DNA of 64,000 bases from Pontederia crassipes (GCA_030549335.1 CM060195.1:17973501-18037500); one strand, 5' to 3'. Counted from the stretch's first letter, positions 11,266 to 23,433 are shown. Numbers and translations: made by a program. The notes: a model not told the origin generated them from the sequence alone.

Positions 11266-11797
11266 ACCAACACAATAGAACATATGAGTCGAGTGTTCTG
11301 CTAATCTTCGTTGAAGCCTTTGTTCAGGACAAGACCATACAAATCATGGATTTGGCAAGTCGCAAAGAAAGATTTGGCAAGATGCAACTAAAAAAAGCTT
11401 GTTTAGATGATACGCACATCTAGACGCTGCAATGGGGTGGTCACTATCAATAATATTGCTCAGTTGTAAGTGAAATAAATTTTACAAATTTTAGTATAGT
11501 TCACTTTATAATTAAAAAAATAATCTTTTTAAATTGCAGGACTACTTTCACACCTACTTCTACTGTGCAGGATATTGGTGTTCTTGTCTTCTTCCACTTG
11601 CTAAAAGGGGTAAGATCGTCAAAAGATGTCCCAATCAAATAAGGGTATCTTTCGTGCATTTAACGTATGATTATATTTTTTGGGTATACAATTTATTTTA
11701 TATTATTTTTAATTACTAATTTTCATAATTTTTTAGGAATCAAAATAGTTTCGTCCAGAACACAGTTTGAGGACGATATAGAAATGTTTCAAGGATG
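11266..11797 (+). other. Left flank of TR-GAG copy 2, no recognisable product
   Basis: Contains an open frame at 11235-11423 (VEAFVQDKTIQIMDLASRK) and exon/intron-like texture (CAG/GT words near 11460 and 11540). It continues across the copia insertion at 16990. Probably the 5' part of the CACTA gene described at 17210-17960, but I cannot identify a conserved block here. Confidence 0.3.
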
Positions 11798-12756
11798 TGT
11801 TGGGTCAAAGTTCAATGACATATAAAATTATATTTTCATGAAACAAACCTCAAAAGATTAATGTTAAAATGTTGAAAAAGTTAAGAAAAAGAGATAACTT
11901 TATGCATGAACTTTGATTACATAATTGACTATGATATAATTATATTTTGATTAATTATACACATCAAAGTTGTAGAGAATTCTGTTAGCTTTTCACAGAC
12001 TCCAAGATCATCTAATTTGGATAATTGTGCAGAAAGTTATGATCAAAATAGTGCAGATGTGCGATTGACCGACCTCACAGTCAAATGAACAGGAATGGTC
12101 AAATTTGAAGGAGGAATTTGTGAAGAAATTTTTGGATGAATTTTTCACAAAAGGAGTGTCAAAGATAGAGGCAAATGTACACATTCACTCATTGAATAAA
12201 AACTTCAAGTTATCAAAGAAAGATTATTTCTTGAAGTTTTCATTTCATAGCTTTCTCTTCTTTCTCTCTTCTCTTCTTATGATCATAGAATTGTAAAAGA
12301 GAGAAACACTTTTGTTCAAAAAAATTAAGAGAGCTCCTATGTAAAAGAGGTTCAAAATCTTACCTCTTGAGCGAGAGAAATAGATTAGTTTCATTGAAGG
12401 AGATGTGTGCCTTACCTCTCGAAGCGGAGAAAAGGCGGTGATGTAAAGGATTTTCTTCCTTTCCCCATTTGGAACAAAGGAAGGAATTAGTGAAATCTCC
12501 GACGGTCTCGAGGTCGAGAAGTCGGAGCGGGGACGTAGGCCAAGGTGTGGCCGAACCTCGTCAATAACCACCGTGCCTTTGCGTTTGATTCTCTCTCTCT
12601 CCACCTCTCACATTGAGTTTGATATGATCTGAATTGCTTTGTTTTAAAAGTTTTAAAGAATTAGTTTTGTGCTTCCGTAATGTATTTTTGTGAAATCGAC
12701 ATTTTCGATTGAACACCAATTCACCCCCCTCTCTTGGTGCCCTTTGGGATCCTACA
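11798..12756 (+). repeat. 5' LTR of TR-GAG copy 2
   Basis: 959 bp, TG...CA. Compared with the 3' LTR it has lost a short stretch after TTTTTCACA (12143-12155) that in the 3' LTR includes the TATA-like GCTATAAAATG. It also lacks the GTCGACC palindrome array found in copies 1 and 3; only GATTGACCGACC remains near 12062. Confidence 0.92.
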
Positions 12757-12757
12757 A

Positions 12758-12770
12758 TTGGTTTCAGAGC
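12758..12770 (+). other. Primer-binding site, tRNA-Met(i) type
   Basis: TTGGTTTCAGAGC directly after the 5' LTR, one mismatch from the TTGGTATCAGAGC common in plant copia and gypsy elements. Used to prime minus-strand DNA synthesis. Confidence 0.85.
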
Positions 12771-12886
12771 GGGTTGCTCTTGTTTTGGATTTTTGAATCA
12801 TCTTGTTTTTAGATCTAATTTTTTATAGATCTAATCGTTTTAAGATTCAATCATCGTGTTTTAAGATTTAACAATCTTCAAGAGCC

Positions 12887-14369
12887 ATGGCATCAAGTGA
12901 AATTAGTTTTGCTAAAGGGCAATCAATTAGTCGTCCTCCCCTTTTGGATGCATCACATTTTGCATATTGGAAAATTAGAATTCAAGCATATATTTGTTCT
13001 ATTGATATCGACATGTGGGACATAGTTGAAAAAGGTTATTACGTCAATGAAAAGTTACCTACTGATACTATAGAAAAAGAAAAGATTTTTTCAAAACTTG
13101 ATTGGAAAGCCAAAAATATATTTTATTGTTCTTTGGATTCAACGGATTTCAATCGGATTTCTAATTGCAAAAATGCAACCGAAATTTGGAAGAAACTCAT
13201 TACTAATTATGAAGAAACGGATAATGTCAAAGAATCTAGATTAAATATTTTGAATCATCAATATGATTCCTTGAAGATGCATGAAAATGAATCCATAAAT
13301 ATTGCTCAATTTAATGATATTTTGAATGGCTTAGCCTCCTTGGACGAGCCAAGATCTAACCCCCAAAAAGTGAAAAAGATTCTCAGGTCTTTCTCCTCCA
13401 AATGGCATACGAAGAGGACCGTGATCAAATAAAAAGATTTGAACAAATTGGTGTTTAATGATCTCATTGGCTCACTTTTAACCTATGAGATCTCAATCCA
13501 AGAAGATCAAGAAGAAAATGCCCCCAAGAAGAAAACATTGGCATTGAAGGCAAATACAATAGAAGAAGATTCAAGTGATGAGGAAGTGGATGAAAAGAAA
13601 CTCGCACTCTACTCAAGAAAATTAGATAAGTATCTCAAGTTGGTTAAAAAGAAAGACAAGAATGACAAGCCAACTAGAAAATCATATAACCACCACAAAG
13701 AAGAAAAATCTCGGAAAAGTAAAAAGAAGAAATAGGAAGAGTCAAGTGAAACAAATAGTTCATCAAGCTCTTCTAGTGATGAAGCATACATATGCTTGAT
13801 GGCACACGACAATGAGGTAATCTCTAACCCTTCAAACTTAAATTATGACTCATCAAACTCTTCCGAAGAAATTCTTTCTTTAGATGTGAATAAAGAACTC
13901 TCCTCTCTTATAAAAAGATATTTTTCAATTAAAGAGGAAAATGAAACATTAATATATGAAATTGAAAAATTAAAAAGAGGAAAATAATGCATATTTTTTG
14001 GAAAATGAAAAACTAAAAAATGAAATTGATACTTTGGAAATCACGCATGCATGTGAAATTGTAAAATTAGCATGTTCTTTAGAAAATGTAAAGAATGAAA
14101 ATGACCTTTTGTCACAAAATAAGACTATTTCTCATGTAACGATAAGTAAACTTAAGAATCATTTTGGACATGAAAAATCATATTGGAAATCCAATCATCT
14201 ACATGGTAGAAAATCACATATAAAATGTTTTACATGTGAATTTTATGGACATTATGCATATCAATGCAAAATGAGAAAATCAACACAACATGGCAAAATT
14301 TGGGTTCCGAAAGGAACATTATCTAACAAAACAGGACCCAAAGAAATTTGGGTACCAAAGATTACATAA
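12887..14369 (+). pseudogene. UBN2-type gag with CCHC zinc knuckle, nearly intact
   Basis: Starts at ATG 12887 in a good context (GCCATGGCA). The first 181 codons carry the copia gag (UBN2) core: FAYWKIRIQAYI, MWDIVEKGY, DWKAKNIFYCSLD, ATEIWKKLITNYE, LNILNHQYDSLKM. A TAA at 13430-13432 (GAA in copy 3) ends that frame; the rest continues as 13439-13735 (KKLALYSRKLDKYLKLVKK), then after one stop as 13742-13987, and after a further break as 13998-14369. The last part has a zinc knuckle CFTCEFYGHYAYQC (about 14228-14269) and the tail WVPKGTLSNKTGPKEIWVPK. The first zinc knuckle usual in copia gag is absent. Few lesions suggest fairly recent activity. Confidence 0.85.
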
Positions 14370-14899
14370 TTACTTTTCAGGTGTGCCTCACATGCAAAGC
14401 AAAGGACAAGTGGTGAAGCCACAAAGGTTATAGTATCACTTACTTTTTTATTTCATCCAAAAATTTCAAAACTACTATTTCTTTAACAGAAAAGAGAAAT
14501 ATATAAATGATTTGTCACACTGATAGGAGGAGATTAAATATTATTTTCACATATCATGGATATCACATTGTTTTATCAAAGTTTTTATGTCATATTTTTA
14601 ATATATCATTGTTTTGACTTTCATAAATTGGTTTTTATTATAAAATAACCATAAATTTACGGGGAGTTATATTTCAAAACTTGCAACTACTCTACATATT
14701 TATTATATGACAAAAAAAGGGGGAAGAATATTTTTTTAAAAATCGATTAAGGGGGAGAAATATATGAGAAATATGACCTGAATATACTTTATATGAAGAT
14801 TACCTTACAATTAATATTTATATGAATATATCCCAATGTAAGGAAAGTTAAGAGTTAGGGGGAGTAAAATTATTTTTTATAAGATTTTACAACTTTTTC
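14370..14899 (+). other. Noncoding 3' tail of TR-GAG copy 2
   Basis: AT-rich, with G-tracts (GGGGGAGAAA, GGGGGAGTAAAA). The same sequence occurs in copies 1 (about 1190-1780, minus) and 3 (50510-51190), so it belongs to the family. No pol-like reading on either strand. Confidence 0.6.
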
Positions 14900-15962
14900 A
14901 AATTGATGAAATTTGAGGCATCGCCGGTCATATGTCTCGAGCATCCACTATCCAAATATCATTTACCTTCATTGTACATAGAAACTTCCTACAAGAAATA
15001 AGTTAGGAGTTTCATGTTTTTGGTACCCAAACTTGCTTGGGTCCATCTTGGTTAGTCATGGTCCTTTTCGGGACCCAAATTTTCTTCATTCCTTTACTTA
15101 TTTCTTTCCTAATTCTGCAATCATAAGAATAATGCCCTTCATATCCACAATGAAAACAAACAATTTGTGATTTTGTGTAATCATGCGATGTTTTAACAAA
15201 TAAAATTTTTTTTGTCATTTTTCTTTTCAAAAGAGGTGAAACCAAGTCCCTTTTTGTTTGAAGATATTCTAGATCCATTAAGCATGGCGTCTAACATTTT
15301 ACTTCCATTTGAGAATTTTTCAAGTTCAAGTTTCAATTGATTAATTTCTTTGTTCAAACATGCACTTTCTACAATTTGTCTTTTACATTTGATTTTAGTG
15401 CATTATTTTTCATTTTCAATTCTTCAATTGAGAGTTCCAAGCTAGAGTTTTCTTTATTCAATATATCACACTTTTCACATGATTTAACATTCTTATTTTT
15501 CTTTTGCACATTTTCCAGCTCTATTTTTATTTCATCATACTTCTTTCTTAAGCATCCATATTTATTAATAAGAGCTCTAAATTCCTTATGCACATTGAAG
15601 AATTCACTATTACTAGAGTTAGAAGAGTTAGATGATACCTCATGGCTATTAGCCATTAGACATATGTAGGATTCTTCGTCATCATTAGAGGAAGTGTTGG
15701 AGTCATTATCTTCATCTTCACTTCCATCCCAAGTGGCTTGAAGAGCCTTCTTCTTCCTTCTTGAGCTTTCTCCATCTTTCTCCTTTTTGACCAAATTTGG
15801 ACATTCATTTTTGTAGTGTCCAATTTTTTTTGCATTTAAAGCAAGTTATTTGACTTTTGCTTAATGATGATCTTCTCTTGGAGAAATCTTTCTTCTTCTT
15901 TTGTTTAGTAGACTTGAGATATTTGTCAAGCTTCTTTGCATATAAAGAAAACTTCTTTTCGC
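14900..15962 (-). pseudogene. Antisense gag fragment of a second copia lineage
   Basis: Read on the minus strand from about 15962: KKFSLYAKKLDKYLKS, then a first zinc knuckle CFKCKKIGHYKNEC (about 15850-15800), then KKKALQATWDGSEDED and SYICLMA (15794-15650), a long acidic/coiled-coil stretch to 15369, and a second knuckle CFHCGYEGHYSYDC (about 15160-15115) with the tail WVPKRTMTNQDGPKQVWVPK ending at 15012. It has both knuckles, unlike the host element's gag, so it comes from a different copia subfamily. The two other TR-GAG copies run straight across this site, so the segment was gained by copy 2 or its immediate source. Confidence 0.8.
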
Positions 15963-16002
15963 CAACTTATATATTTTTTCATATTTCTCGGTTTATCTTC
16001 AT

Positions 16003-16016
16003 AAAAAAGGGGGAGA
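16003..16016 (+). other. Polypurine tract of TR-GAG copy 2
   Basis: AAAAAAGGGGGAGA directly upstream of the 3' LTR TGTTGG. The same purine run precedes the 3' LTR in copy 3 (51201-51215) and, on the minus strand, in copy 1 (1136-1150). Confidence 0.85.
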
Positions 16017-16017
16017 T

Positions 16018-16989
16018 TGTTGGGTCAAGTTCAATGACATATAAAATTATATTTTGATGAAACAAACCTCAAAAGATTAAAATTAAAATGCTGAAAAAGT
16101 TAAGAAAAAGAGATAACTTTATGAATGAACTTTGATTACATAATTGACTATGATATAATTATATTTTGATGAATTATACAAATCAAAGTTGTAGAGAATT
16201 CCGTTAGCTTTCCATAGACTCCAAGATCATCTAATTTGGATAACTGTGCAGAAAGTTATGATCAAAACAGTGCAGATGTGCAATTGATCGGCCTCCCGGT
16301 CAAATGAACAGGAATGGTCAAATTTGAAGGAGGAATTTGTGAAGAAATTTTTCGATGAATTTTTCGCACACTGAAGGCTATAAAATGAGTGTCAAAATAG
16401 AGGCAAATGTACACATTCATTCATTGAAGAAAAACTTCAAGTTATCAAAGAAATATTATTGTTTGAAGTTTTCATTTCGTAGCTTTCTCTTCTTTCTCTC
16501 TTCTCTTCTTATGATCATAGAATTGTAAAAGAGAGAAACACTTTTGTTCAAAAAAATTGAGAGAGCTCCTGTGTAAAAGAGGTTCAAAATCTTACCTTTT
16601 GATCGAGAGAAATAGATTAGCTTCATTGAAGGAGAGGTGTGCCTTACCTCTCGAAGCGGAGAAAAGGCGGTGATGTAAAGGGCTTTCTTCCTTGCCCCAT
16701 TTGGAACAAAGGAAGGGATTAGTGGAATCTCCGATGATCTCGAAGTCGAGAAGTCGGAGCGGGGACGTAGGCTAAGGTGTGGCCGAACCTCATCAACAAT
16801 CATCGTGCCTTTGTGTTTGATTCTCTCTCTCCCCCCTCTCACATTGAGTTTGATATGATCTGAATTGTTTTGTTTTAAAAGTTTTAAAGAATAGTTTTGT
16901 GCTTCCACAATGTATTTTTGTGAAATCGATATTTTTGATTGAACACCAATTCACCCTCCCCCCCTCTTGGTGCCCTTTGGGATCCTACA
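16018..16989 (+). repeat. 3' LTR of TR-GAG copy 2
   Basis: 972 bp, TGTTGGGTC...GGGATCCTACA, very similar to 11798-12756. Followed immediately by the GGATG target duplication. Confidence 0.92.
16378..16386 (+). promoter_or_regulatory. TATA-like box in TR-GAG 3' LTR
   Basis: CTATAAAAT, a good plant TATA box, placed well inside the LTR. The corresponding site in copy 3 is CCTATAAGAG (about 48320 and 51857). In the 5' LTR of copy 2 the box is deleted. Confidence 0.5.
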
Positions 16990-17209
16990 GGATGTGGCTA
17001 TGAAACATCTTCAAAATCATTTGTACAAGTTTTGCAAGACCGTCACATTCGCCATTATCAGTATTGATCAAGTCATATAAAGATGCCCAAAGCATATTAG
17101 GAGTCCAATTTGGAGTCTCTTTGTAGAAAATGTTAAGTTTACATTTGAATTATTTTTACTTAATTTATAATTTTACAAAGTCCAAATATTTGATATTGAT
17201 GAAGGATGA

Positions 17210-17960
17210 ATAAGGATTGATAAAAAAGTCTAAACTAGCAAAAATTAATAGACTTTTCAAGCTGAAAGTCCATATACATACTGAGAGCCCATCCAATTCG
17301 ATGAGTATCATCGACACATGGTAATTCACTTAAAAAAACTTAAACTTTTATAAGATATTTACTTATTTTGCAAAATTTAAAATATTATTGTAGGAGGAGA
17401 AAGAAGGGGTCTTGTTGTTTTTCATGCGGTATACGAGGATTCACATAAGAGTAGGTAGACCGACTTGGTCACTCCTAATGCTCCTATATTATTGATAAGT
17501 CTCATGATATGTTTACTTGGTTGTTTCAATTGATCTAAAATTATTTCTCAAGTTTGCAACATTTAAATAGTTTAGGATGCATATAATGAGAAGATGGTCG
17601 AGAAGTACAGGGATGATCCTAGTACTCAACCACCAAAACATGTATCTCGAATACAATTCATATTTATAGTGTTATATAATATTTGATATAATTATAAAAC
17701 TTATATATTCTGCATAAGATGCTACTGTTTGGGAGAATTTGGTCGGCATGACATGAGATGGATATTTGAGTGTCTCAAGAATAGTCGCTCAAGTTTCTAA
17801 GAAGAGCAGAGGATACATAAATGGTTCATCTACTTGGAATTCATCTACAGAATCTAAGATGACATTAGACAGCATCAGGGGAATCATTACTAAGCAAATT
17901 TCTCAATAGCTGACGCATTTCGAATGCAAGGAATGACATCGATGACGTTAATGATGTAGG
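17210..17960 (+). pseudogene. PF03004-like (TnpA-type) CACTA protein remnant
   Basis: Exon-like pieces separated by AT-rich introns. First piece about 17220-17320: KLAKINRLFKLKVHIHT, corresponding to the family block 'NRAKLKxPHTxGSKSF'. Second piece 17395-17470 leads into VFHAVYEDSH ... TDLVTPNAP. Third piece from 17577: DAYNEKMVEKYRDDPSTQP, a well-conserved block of the family. Fourth from 17718: ATVWENLVGM and a Ser-rich tail. Stops lie between and inside the pieces. In active CACTA elements this second protein binds subterminal repeats next to the Transposase_21 protein. Confidence 0.55.
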
Positions 17961-18944
17961 ATATAAGTTTTTGTAACATTGGACGTGATTAAAGTTTTAT
18001 AATGTCGATGATATTGTAATGATAATAGTTTGTTATGTTATTAAATTTTTGTGATGTCATTAAATTTTTATGTCGTGTAACTTCTTTATTTTCTATTATT
18101 ATAAAAGTGCAAAATGCAGTATGGATGCATTTTAAATTCTATAGGGAGGGAGGGAAAGAATACAAATGTAATGGAGGCAAAATATACCATAATTAGCGTC
18201 AAATTAGTGACATATCAACGACGCACTTTGATATCATATTTAGAGCCACATTAGCAGTGCAACAATGGCATGTTACGATATGAGTTCGATGCTACAATCA
18301 CGTCGCCATAGCATCACAATCTAGTTTCCACAATAACGTCTCGAGATAGCACCGCCTTGGAGTCAACATAACAATGCAACAAACAACACAAAATGGCGTA
18401 GGTACGAATAGCTTTGGCGTCACAATGGCATCAACATAACGTCACAATGTAGCGCCACGTTGGTGTCAAAACCACATCTCCTAATTTAGCGCTGCCTTGG
18501 CATATACAACTATGACACTAAATGCCTTTTTCGTTCATGTGATAGCCACTGTCACTTTAGACTCTCACTAGCATCCTCTTTGTTGTTGGCGCTAGAGCGA
18601 CACTAATATCGCTAGGACGTTGACGTCGCATGTTTGTGGCATTGTTGCGATGCTAACTTGTCGATAAGGTTTGTTTAGGAGGCTTCTTGTGTCACTAAAT
18701 GTGAATTTTCTTGTAGTGTGTCTCTACATTGTTACATACATTGCCTTCTCCTCAAATATGTGCATAAACCATCTTGGACAAGAATCTAGAAAATCGAATA
18801 TATATCGTGATATCATCATAACTCATATTTACAATATAAGATAGTTATGAATCCATCAATCTTTCTTCATTATGATTCTTAAAGTTATAATATCTCAAAT
18901 TCTTTTTTATGACCTCACTTTTTCTATGACCACTACCTTAGCAA

Positions 18945-19560
18945 CATGTCAGCTAGATTTTTTTGAACCTTGAATTTTTTCATGCACCATCATTCCTTCT
19001 CAACAACTGATGTTGCATAGAATCTTCATCCCAAGTATCTTATTAATAGCTCTCATTTCCTTCATCTCAAACACATTTAATAATTATTCTTTTCAGTCTT
19101 TTGATTTCTATCATATCCAAACTTCTGACGAGCATATCATCCACATACAACGATAATATAATATAACAACTACCAAACTATTTAATGTGATACAACAACA
19201 TAATATAACATTACCAAAGTATTTAATGTAACAATAGTGATTAGAAAAATACTTAGCAAATTCATTGCTAGTCATGAAGTTATCGAACTTTATACACCGA
19301 TGAAGATATCCTCTTCCAAATTACCATAAAGAAATATTGTCTTTGCATCTAATTACTCAAGATGTAAATCCTCAACTGCAACCATACTCAAAAATCTAAT
19401 TTCACAAGAGGTGCAAAAATCTCAATATAGTGTACACCTTCCTTTTGCTCAAAGTTTTTAACAATTAGTCTTGCTTTGTGCCTCTTGTCATCATCAATCT
19501 CCTCCTTATCTTGGACAACCACTTGTTGTGCAATTCCCTTTTACCTTTAAGCAATTTTGT
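18945..19560 (-). pseudogene. Copia reverse transcriptase remnant (RVT_2)
   Basis: On the minus strand, from about 19530: NKWLSKI, then HKARLIVKNFEQKEGVHYIE (about 19490-19430) and IFAPLVKL, the classic start of copia RT. Further on ILSLYVDDMLV (about 19155-19120) retains the YVDD catalytic motif, followed by FEMKEMRAINKILGMKIL (about 19085-19030). Stops and frameshifts interrupt it. It is the only copia pol sequence I found, and it is not linked to any of the gag-only elements. Confidence 0.75.
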
Positions 19561-21430
19561 CATCAAGCAAGTTTTATCATGAAATTTTGAGAAGGAAACC
19601 TCATAAGTGTTCTTATCTCCCTAATATATTTCCAGATAGGAAGTGGAGTAGTCATCCATGCTGGATCGACTCAGGCTCTATGAGTTTGCCTGGTAGGAGG
19701 TGGAGTTGAGTCAAACCTTGTCAATATGTTTATTTTCTTGAGTTTGCATTTCTCATTTGTCTATTATTATTGTGCACTTACTTTCGCTTGATTTTTTTAA
19801 AAAAAAATTAAATTCTTCGGTTGTGATTTGTATACAACAATCCACTCCTCCCCTTTCGTGGTGATATTTTATGCACAAGTAATTATTTGAAGTTAATTAG
19901 GTGGAAAAGATTAAGATTGTTATCATAATTAGTTGATGGACCAATTGGAATCAAAGTCTTTTGGACTCTAAAGGGGTGTTTGAATTTTCTATTATCTGAA
20001 ATAAAATTCCTACATATGAGACTCCTCTTTTACTCTCATTTACGTGTGAACCAAGGCACTTGTTCGAGCAATCGGCAAACTATTTTGAAGCATCGACATT
20101 AGAGTTCATGCCAAAGTGATCCATAGGGTTGCAAGGTCACATCGCTTAGAAATCACCTATGAAAGTTCATCATTTACATAGTAGATAGAGTAGTGAGATT
20201 ATAGTTGATTTTTCAGCCAACTTGTCCCTAGGATATGTTTATATTAATTATTTTCGTTAATATAGAATTCTAAACTCTTGTCCTTGATATAAAGAATAGT
20301 TTGGTATGTTTTTAAATCAAATTGCAAAGTTTAGTGCATAAAAATCGAGCAAAAGTCATGTCAAAAAAGCAATTTCCATTGGCGACAGAGCCAAACCCAG
20401 AGGTTCTATGTTGTCCAACTCATGTTTCCTCGAATTCAGGTCCAAGTTGGATTGATCTGGATTGAGTTGTACGAACTCGGCTGGGGTCATATCAACTCGA
20501 TCTCTGCAAAGATGGAACATTATAATCTGAATTGTGTTCCGAACCACGTGACCCAAGTTTTGACGATTGAAGATAAGAAAAATTGAACCGAGCCAATCCG
20601 CCTAGGTTCCAAAACATACTTGGCCAGTGTTTCACTTGGTCGAGATGAAAATTGATGATCACTGAATAAAATTGAAAATTGAATTTTATTGAAGTGGTCA
20701 TGATCATTGAATAAAATTTATATTGAATTTACAATTGTTATTGAGTAGGAGCTATATTTATATATAATATAAAACCATGCATCATGAAATTTTTGTAACT
20801 AGTTTTGGAACTCTCTCATTCCGCCATTAGGTCTATATTTTTTTGTTTTTTTTTCAATTATTAATTTTTTTCAACTTAATTAAATTAAATATTTATGGTG
20901 TAACTCTCTACTTAATTTGTCTTAATGACATACATTAAATTTCACAATTCTTCATTAACAATGTCCTATTTAATTATCATATATATGTATAGATATATTA
21001 AGGCATTCAAAATTTTTTGAACCACAATTATAGACATTTTAAACTATTTAATATTTCATTGGAATTTAATTTCTTTTTAAAGTACACTTATTAGATACAT
21101 ATAAAGACATTTTAAAATATTTAATATTTCATTTGAATTTATCTCCTTTTTAAACTACACTATATATATAACATAAAGCCATGCATCACGGCATTTTCAT
21201 AATTAATTTTATAAATTATTTGGATATTAATTTTTATGATTTTATTTTCATTTATTTGAAATTTCTAATGCGTTATTTATCATTAAATTATTTATTATAT
21301 ATTAATTCTTATTTTATATATGTTAAAACTCTCGATTATTATTATTCTATAAAAATCATTAATGGCTAATTTTTTTATTACATATAAGTAATCAAGGTTA
21401 AAAGGTATTTTCGTAATTAGTTTTATGGAT
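19561..21430. other. AT-rich spacer with a recurrent repeat
   Basis: No gene seen. Bases 20750-20950 and 21165-21370 share the phrase TATAATATAAA(A/G)CCATGCATCA followed by similar AT-rich sequence; the same phrase recurs at 24255-24280. The phrase resembles helitron 5' ends (TCTATATATAATATAAAG). A moderately GC-rich stretch at 20340-20640 has no recognisable product. Confidence 0.3.
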
Positions 21431-21435
21431 CATTC

Positions 21436-23374
21436 TGTAATACCTCAAATTTTCATCAAAGGATAATTTGGTCTTTTGATCAAACCCTCATGATCTCACT
21501 TATATAAAGACCCTTATTCTCTTTGTTTTCCTTTTTTCTCACATCTATTTGCGGCTAGGGCTTGAGGAAGGAGAACAAGGAGGTGGAAGAAGAGGAGGAA
21601 AGAGGAGAAAGTTTGTATGTAAAGAGGATCCAAAACCTCTCTCCTCTCTCAATGTTCTTTCTGTAATGGATTGAGAGTATGATGACACCATGTCCTCAGA
21701 TTGGGTTGTGATGAGAATGTTTTTCATTGAAAGCATTAGATCTATGCCATGCACAAGTATTATGATTAGATCTATTATTAGGGTTCATGTTCTTCATATT
21801 GTTCATGATTTAAGGATAAACCTTATATACTAAAAATTTCATGAATTTCTCTATTTTCAAATGTTCTTTTGATCCTAGAATTCCTAGGAAATGCACATGT
21901 TTTGATTCTTAATGTTGTATATTGTTTTCCCTAAATTTTGGATGGAAAATCATGTAAAATTGGGTTGAACTGCGGAGATCCAGAGCTCTGTCACGGCCGT
22001 GACGCAAGGTTAAGAATTCGTCCAAAATTAGACTTCTGTCATGCTCATGACAGATAATGTCCCGATAGTGACAAAGTCGGGCACGACCGTGATAAATTCA
22101 GACACGACCGTGACAGAAGGGTGTTTTTTCAAGGTTCTGTCACGGTTTTGATGACACCTTTCACGATTATGACCAACAACAGAAATCTTATATGATATTT
22201 TAAATGTTACTTTCAAGGTATTCATAGTATGTATTGATGTTTACTTATTGTATAAGAACCTAGATACATGTATACGCATGTTTTCCCACGTAACAAGGTT
22301 AAAACATGAAGATTGTGCGACATTAATGATTGTTGATCGAAAAGCATAATGAATCAAGTTGAGGATGATATTACATGTCGACCATCTATGGCCCTTTATC
22401 GGATTTTTCCTAGAATGATCGTTACACACATCGACAACGATGTGTCATTTTGATGTCACCCTTAGGCGAGAGTTTTCCAAAATAATCATTACACACATTG
22501 ACAACGGTGTGTGGATTTCGATGTCGCCTTCATGCAAGAGTGAAGCATTGTCTTTAAGGCTAAGATGGCCTATTGAGAGGGCAACGACATAAATTCTAAC
22601 TATCATAAGATATAACATTAAGAAGGGCCAATGATCAATCGAATGGAATAATGTCCCACGAAAGTGGAAGTTCGAAAGGGTTATGAAGAAACCCTGAGGA
22701 AAAGATATTAAGGCAATGATTATGATAAGTGTACATTGCTTATGTGCCTATGAAATGAATGGATTGAATTGTTTAATTGTTATGAAAGTTTTCATACTCT
22801 CTTGTACGATAATATGATTACATGCCTTCCATGCTATTGTCTAGAAATGCATGATGATAGATTGATGTTAATAATTGACATGTAGATCATATGTTAAGTA
22901 CATGACACGCGTATACGAAGATGATAATGCATATTATGTAGTATCTTGTTTAGGATCATGACATCGCATTGCATGACCTTTACATAATTCTAATCGGGGA
23001 AATCCTTGCACCTTGGATCCGTGCAAGTTCCCAATGATTTGATGCATGGTCTCACATCATGACGAGACAGATTGCACAATGGTCTAGGTTTTGAGAGTCA
23101 TGATGTCATGGAGTCTTTTATTATGTTTTCAAAAAGATGTTTCAATGATGACTATTAGATTTGTTTTCTCAATTCTATAACACTACTTTGATATTTTTTA
23201 TGAAGTCTTCTGCTATGTTTTAAAGAGCTAACTTATCTTATTTAATTGATTTAAGTTTCCGCTGCATTGATGGACAATCATATTTTATTATGATGATGTG
23301 GTGACGAACAGGCTAATACAATTGAATGACCTAATTGCTCTAGGCATTTGGCGATGAAATTTCAAGGTGTTACA
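21436..23374 (+). repeat. Solo LTR of a gypsy (chromovirus-like) element
   Basis: 1939 bp from TGTAATACC to GGTGTTACA, with a perfect 5-bp target duplication CATTC at 21431-21435 and 23375-23379. No internal domain, so it is a solo LTR left by LTR-LTR recombination. Bases 21985-22170 contain an array built on CTGTCACGGCCGTGAC-type palindromes. The start resembles the LTR starting at 31413 on the minus strand (AATTTTCATCAAAGG), placing both in one family. The stretch near 21500-21640 resembles a TATA box plus transcript leader. Confidence 0.85.
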
Positions 23375-23433
23375 CATTCACCATTTAAATTATAATAAAA
23401 AAATTAAAATATATTATATTATTTAATGATCTA

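Larger units (their letters stand above)
11798..16989 (+). mobile_element. TR-GAG copia-type retrotransposon, copy 2 (complete structure)
   Basis: LTRs at 11798-12756 and 16018-16989, both TGTTGG...CCTACA. Perfect 5-bp target duplication GGATG at 11793-11797 and 16990-16994. Primer site TTGGTTTCAGAGC at 12758-12770 (initiator tRNA-Met type), polypurine tract at 16003-16016. The inside holds gag (12887-14369, broken by few mutations) and no protease, integrase, RT or RNase H. A 1.06 kb antisense gag segment of another copia lineage (14900-15962) is present in this copy and missing from the other two. Structure is whole, yet mobility would require pol from another element. Confidence 0.92.
11266..18718 (+). 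mobile_element. CACTA element remnant split by TR-GAG copy 2
   Basis: The right end TTTTCTTGTAGTG finishes at 18718. Upstream, 18180-18700 is an array of short words in both orientations (GTGACGCTA-like, e.g. GCGTCACAATG, TAGCGCCAC), as in CACTA subterminal DNA. Coding remnants of a PF03004-type (Ptta/En/Spm) protein lie at 17210-17960. The copia element 11798-16989 sits inside with a GGATG duplication, so 11266-11797 and 16990 onward were once continuous. The left terminus is not visible and may have been lost to the chromovirus on the left. Confidence 0.55.
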
